Shown here piece after piece: positions 61,360 through 64,000 of a stretch of 64,000 nucleotides of DNA (its first letter is position 1; each line of letters begins with the position of its first letter). The position numbers and the translations under genes are program-made. Source of the DNA: Tissierellia bacterium (GTDB lineage Bacteria; Bacillota; Clostridia; Tissierellales; Tepidimicrobiaceae). The stretch is from contig JAAYEM010000029.1 in assembly GCA_012728725.1 (NCBI GenBank), forward strand, positions 1 to 64,000, given 5' to 3'. The notes below the pieces were generated by a model. That model was not told where the DNA came from. It saw only the letters and a list, made by a program, of their open reading frames with translations, and did no database searches.

Positions 61360-62409
61360 ATGGAAAGAAGAAATACAAGAAAAATTATGGTTGGAAATGT
61401 GCCAGTTGGAGGTAATAGTCCTATTACTGTACAGTCTATGACCAATACAATTACCAAAGATATCCATAGCACTGTTAGGCAGATTAAGGAGTTAGAAAAG
61501 GCAGGTTGCCATATTATAAGGGCAGCAGTTACCGATTTTGAAGATGCAAAAGCAATAAGGGAGATAAAAAAGAATATAAGTATTCCATTTATTGCAGATA
61601 TTCAATATGACTATAGATTAGCAATTGCAGCAGTAGAAAATGGTGCTGATTGCTTAAGGATTAATCCAGGCAATATAGGTTCAAAGAGTAAGGTAAGGGA
61701 GATTATAGATAGATGTAAGGAAAGAAATATACCCATAAGGGTAGGAGTTAATTCAGGTTCAATTAAAAAGGAGTACCTTGAAAAATATGGTGGAGTAAAT
61801 GAAAATTCAATGGTATATAGTGCATTGGAACAAATAAGGTTGATTGAAAGTATGGGGTATGAAGAGATTAAAGTATCTTTGAAAGCAAGCAGCGTGCCCC
61901 TTACCATTAAGGCTTACGAGAAAATATCCCAATTCGTAGATTATCCTCTACATTTAGGAGTTACTGAAGCTGGGCCAATTTGGAAGGGTACTATTAAATC
62001 TGCTGTAGGTATTGGAACCCTATTATCCATGGGTATTGGTGATACAATTAGAATATCCTTAACTGGTGATCCAGTAGAAGAGGTAAGGGTAGGTCGTGAA
62101 ATATTAAGATCCTTAAACCTATTAAATGAAGGGATTGAAATAATATCATGTCCCACTTGTGGAAGGACAAAGATAAGACTAATAGAGTTGGTAGAGGAAG
62201 CAGAAAAAAGGCTGGAAGGTATTAACAAACCCCTAAGGGTTGCCATTATGGGATGTCCTGTTAATGGTCCTGGGGAGGCTAAAGAAGCTGATATAGGAAT
62301 AGCTGGGGGGCAGGGAGAAGGTTTAATTTTTAGAAAGGGTAAAATTATAAAAAAAGTTAAAGAGGATTTACTGCTAGATGAATTAATAAAGGAGATTGAA
62401 AATTTATAA
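61360..62409 (+). CDS. ispG: 4-hydroxy-3-methylbut-2-en-1-yl diphosphate synthase
   Basis: Iron-sulfur enzyme of the MEP isoprenoid pathway, making HMBPP. The 349-residue protein shows SPITVQSMTNT at the N-terminus, the barrel, and the C-terminal 4Fe-4S ligands in SCPTCGR (C264, C267) and MGCPVNGPGEAKEADIGIAGG region (quoted in part: CPVNGPGEA). ATG 61360 follows AAGGTGA by 5-6 bases; GTG 61351 overlaps the rseP stop. Its pathway partner dxr is not beside it, although many clostridia have dxr two genes upstream. Confidence 0.95.
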   Translation: MERRNTRKIMVGNVPVGGNSPITVQSMTNTITKDIHSTVRQIKELEKAGCHIIRAAVTDFEDAKAIREIKKNISIPFIADIQYDYRLAIAAVENGADCLRINPGNIGSKSKVREIIDRCKERNIPIRVGVNSGSIKKEYLEKYGGVNENSMVYSALEQIRLIESMGYEEIKVSLKASSVPLTIKAYEKISQFVDYPLHLGVTEAGPIWKGTIKSAVGIGTLLSMGIGDTIRISLTGDPVEEVRVGREILRSLNLLNEGIEIISCPTCGRTKIRLIELVEEAEKRLEGINKPLRVAIMGCPVNGPGEAKEADIGIAGGQGEGLIFRKGKIIKKVKEDLLLDELIKEIENL

Positions 62410-62429
62410 TTATTAAGATGGGGGTGCTT

Positions 62430-63101
62430 ATGCTAGATAGCAAACAAGTTTTTATTAGATTGATACTATCAATATTATTATCTGGCATTATTGGGATTGA
62501 TAGGGAAAGTACAAACAAACCTGCTGGACTAAGGACTCACATCCTGGTATCCCTAGGCGCTACTTTAATGATGTTATTATCTTTGCATTTTAATAGCATG
62601 TACAGAAATGGTATAACTATGTATACTGACAGAATGGCAGCTCAGGTAATAAGCGGCATAGGTTTTTTGGGAGCTGGTACAATTTTAAGAAGGGATAAGG
62701 GGATAATAACAGGGCTTACGACTGCTGCAAGTCTGTGGGTAGTTGCTGCCATAGGATTGGCTGTTGGGGCTGGTTTTTATTTAGGAGCTGTTCTTACAAC
62801 CATTTTTACAGTTATTACCTTGATTACATTTCAAAAGGTCAGCAAAAAGTTTAGGGCAAAGGGACAATATCTAGCTTCTTTAAGGATAATATCCGTTGAT
62901 AAACCCGGAATAGTTGGAAAGATAGGACAGGTTTTAGGTGAACATGATGTTAATATACTAAGCATAAATATAGAGCACATAGATGCCGATCTAATCTCCA
63001 TCAATTTAGAGGTGGCGATGAAAGAATTGAAAATTAAATACGATTTATTAAATACTATTGCAAGTATAGAAGATATAGTCGAAGTATCCCAGCGAAGTTA
63101 A
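62430..63101 (+). CDS. MgtC/SapB family membrane protein with ACT-like C-terminus
   Basis: A 223-residue protein. The N-terminal 140 residues form the MgtC/SapB membrane domain with about four to five helices, including the conserved GIIGIDRESTNKPAGLRTH loop and VISGIGFLGAGTIL. Residues 150-220 resemble an ACT regulatory domain (SVDKPGIVGKIGQVLGEHDV). MgtC proteins are associated with Mg and ATPase regulation, but the function of non-pathogen members is not established. ATG 62430 follows GGGGGTG; ATG 62418 overlaps it. It separates ispG from polC, an uncommon position. Confidence 0.88.
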   Translation: MLDSKQVFIRLILSILLSGIIGIDRESTNKPAGLRTHILVSLGATLMMLLSLHFNSMYRNGITMYTDRMAAQVISGIGFLGAGTILRRDKGIITGLTTAASLWVVAAIGLAVGAGFYLGAVLTTIFTVITLITFQKVSKKFRAKGQYLASLRIISVDKPGIVGKIGQVLGEHDVNILSINIEHIDADLISINLEVAMKELKIKYDLLNTIASIEDIVEVSQRS

Positions 63102-63119
63102 GGGGGTAAGCAACAAAGG

Positions 63120-64000
63120 ATGAATAAAGATAGGATACCGCTTATAAAATTGTTTAGAAACAACAATATGCCTATAGATGGCAAAATAGATGGGGTGTTT
63201 GTTGTAAAAGTTAAGGTAGATACCAATAATAGAATGGAAGTATTTTTAGAGTCGGATGAGTTGAAAAGAGAAGAAGAATTGGATCAAATAAAAGATGCAT
63301 TATCAGATAAATTTAAGGATATGGAAATAGCTATTAGAATAAAATATAACATTCCAACTGAATTTAAACATATTATGGATAAATATTGGGATAACATATT
63401 GTATCTTATAGAAAAAGAAATACCCTCAAGTAGTTCCTGGCTAGATGAATTAGATTACAAACTAAAGGATAATAATATTAATATTTTTGTAACCAAAAAT
63501 ATAATATATCATACTCTAGAGAATTATCAGATACCAAGGAAGATTAAAGAGAAAATTAAAGATGAATTTAATATAGATATGGATATAAATTTAGATAATT
63601 CAAAAGTATTGGATAGGGATTCCGATTTTTTGGATAAAACTATGTCTGAAGAAAAGAAAATATCATTAGAAACTTTGAATGGCGTAAAGGAAAAGGCTAG
63701 GACTGAAAAGGATAAAAAAGAAATAAAACCCAATAAGGACTATATACTTGGTAAAAGAATAGAAGAAGAAGCTATTAAAATAAAGGATATAAACTCAAAT
63801 ACTGGATCGGCTGTAATCTGTGGTGAAGTATTTGATTATGAATCAAGGGATATTAGGGGAAATAGAAAGCTAGTTATATTCAATATATCAGATTTTACCG
63901 ATTCAATTAATGTGAAAGTATTCTTAACTGAAAAACAGCATGAGGAATTTGAATTAAATGTTAATAATGGTTCCTATGTAAAGGTGGAAGGAGACATCAT
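63120..64000 (+). CDS. polC: DNA polymerase III PolC-type, N-terminal part
   Basis: Replicative polymerase of low-GC Gram-positives with built-in proofreading. The open frame starts at ATG 63120 and runs off the right edge; about 293 residues are visible. These cover the family's N-terminal domain I and II region and the beginning of the OB-fold domain, recognisable by YILGKRI, AVICGEVFDYESRDIRGNRK and IFNISDFTDSINVKVF. The polymerase and exonuclease domains lie outside. AAAGG touches the ATG and GGGGG is 13 bases away, so the start is less certain than the identity. Confidence 0.93.
   Translation, partial: MNKDRIPLIKLFRNNNMPIDGKIDGVFVVKVKVDTNNRMEVFLESDELKREEELDQIKDALSDKFKDMEIAIRIKYNIPTEFKHIMDKYWDNILYLIEKEIPSSSSWLDELDYKLKDNNINIFVTKNIIYHTLENYQIPRKIKEKIKDEFNIDMDINLDNSKVLDRDSDFLDKTMSEEKKISLETLNGVKEKARTEKDKKEIKPNKDYILGKRIEEEAIKIKDINSNTGSAVICGEVFDYESRDIRGNRKLVIFNISDFTDSINVKVFLTEKQHEEFELNVNNGSYVKVEGDI

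Noticed and set aside
62965-62992. TAAA-N16-GCCGATCT resembling a SigD promoter inside the mgtC-type gene
   Set aside because: Spacer is one base off, the site is inside a conserved coding region, and no motility gene lies downstream.
1-64000. Mobile elements, CRISPR arrays, tRNA or rRNA genes, toxin or defence systems
   Set aside because: No transposase, integrase, repeat-spacer pattern or RNA gene signature was found; the window is conserved core chromosome plus motility genes.

Overview
The window looks like a low-GC, AT-rich Gram-positive chromosome, probably an anaerobic, fermentative, motile member of the Clostridia/Tissierellia. The reasons are acetate kinase at the left end, CodY, HslUV, a PolC-type polymerase, SigD-type motility control, strong AGGAGG ribosome sites and frequent TTG/GTG starts. 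This assignment is inferred from gene content; I cannot name a genus. Apart from a 76-base fragment of tmcAL at the left edge, every gene is on the + strand and the region is very densely coding (largest gene-free gap 266 bases).

Layout. (1) 1-5410: tmcAL fragment, ackA, then yceD-rpmF, plsX-acpP-rnc and an Elp3-like radical SAM gene. (2) 5428-14292: chromosome, secretion and translation genes smc, ftsY, ylxM, ffh, rpsP, khpA, rimM, trmD, rplS. The last is preceded by a recognisable L19 leader. (3) 14347-23948: rbgA, rnhB, yraN-type gene, comM-type ATPase, dprA, topA, hslV, hslU, codY. (4) 24215-55840: one uninterrupted fla/che block of about 31.6 kb: flgBC-fliEFGHIJ, a MotE-like gene, fliK, flgD, a flagellar operon protein, flgE, swrD, motAB, fliLMY, cheY, fliOPQR, flhBAFG, a PilZ gene, cheBAWCD, sigD, fapA and two small genes, the second SwrB-like. 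(5) 55978-64000: rpsB, tsf, pyrH, frr, uppS, cdsA, rseP, ispG, mgtC, and the first 881 bases of polC.

The order closely follows the well-known Bacillus subtilis plsX-to-polC segment. Differences are the absence of fabD/fabG, ylqD, sucCD, trmFO, codV/xerC, dxr and proS at their usual places, and the presence of yraN, comM, ispG, fapA and mgtC-ACT genes. The genes work together as a growth core (ribosome assembly, SRP targeting, lipid and undecaprenyl synthesis) joined to a complete flagellar basal body/export/hook set with a chemotaxis core. The chemotaxis core has two phosphatases and CheD, but no CheR here.

No mobile element, CRISPR array, tRNA or rRNA gene was seen. The most unusual observations are a FlgD whose C-terminus is a FIVAR-type domain, a double-length MotE-like protein with repeated motifs, a probable RNA structure over the flgE ribosome-binding region, mutually exclusive pairings in the rpsB leader, a perfect hairpin right at the predicted ylxM-ffh transcript start, and a 16-bp palindrome next to the flgB start.
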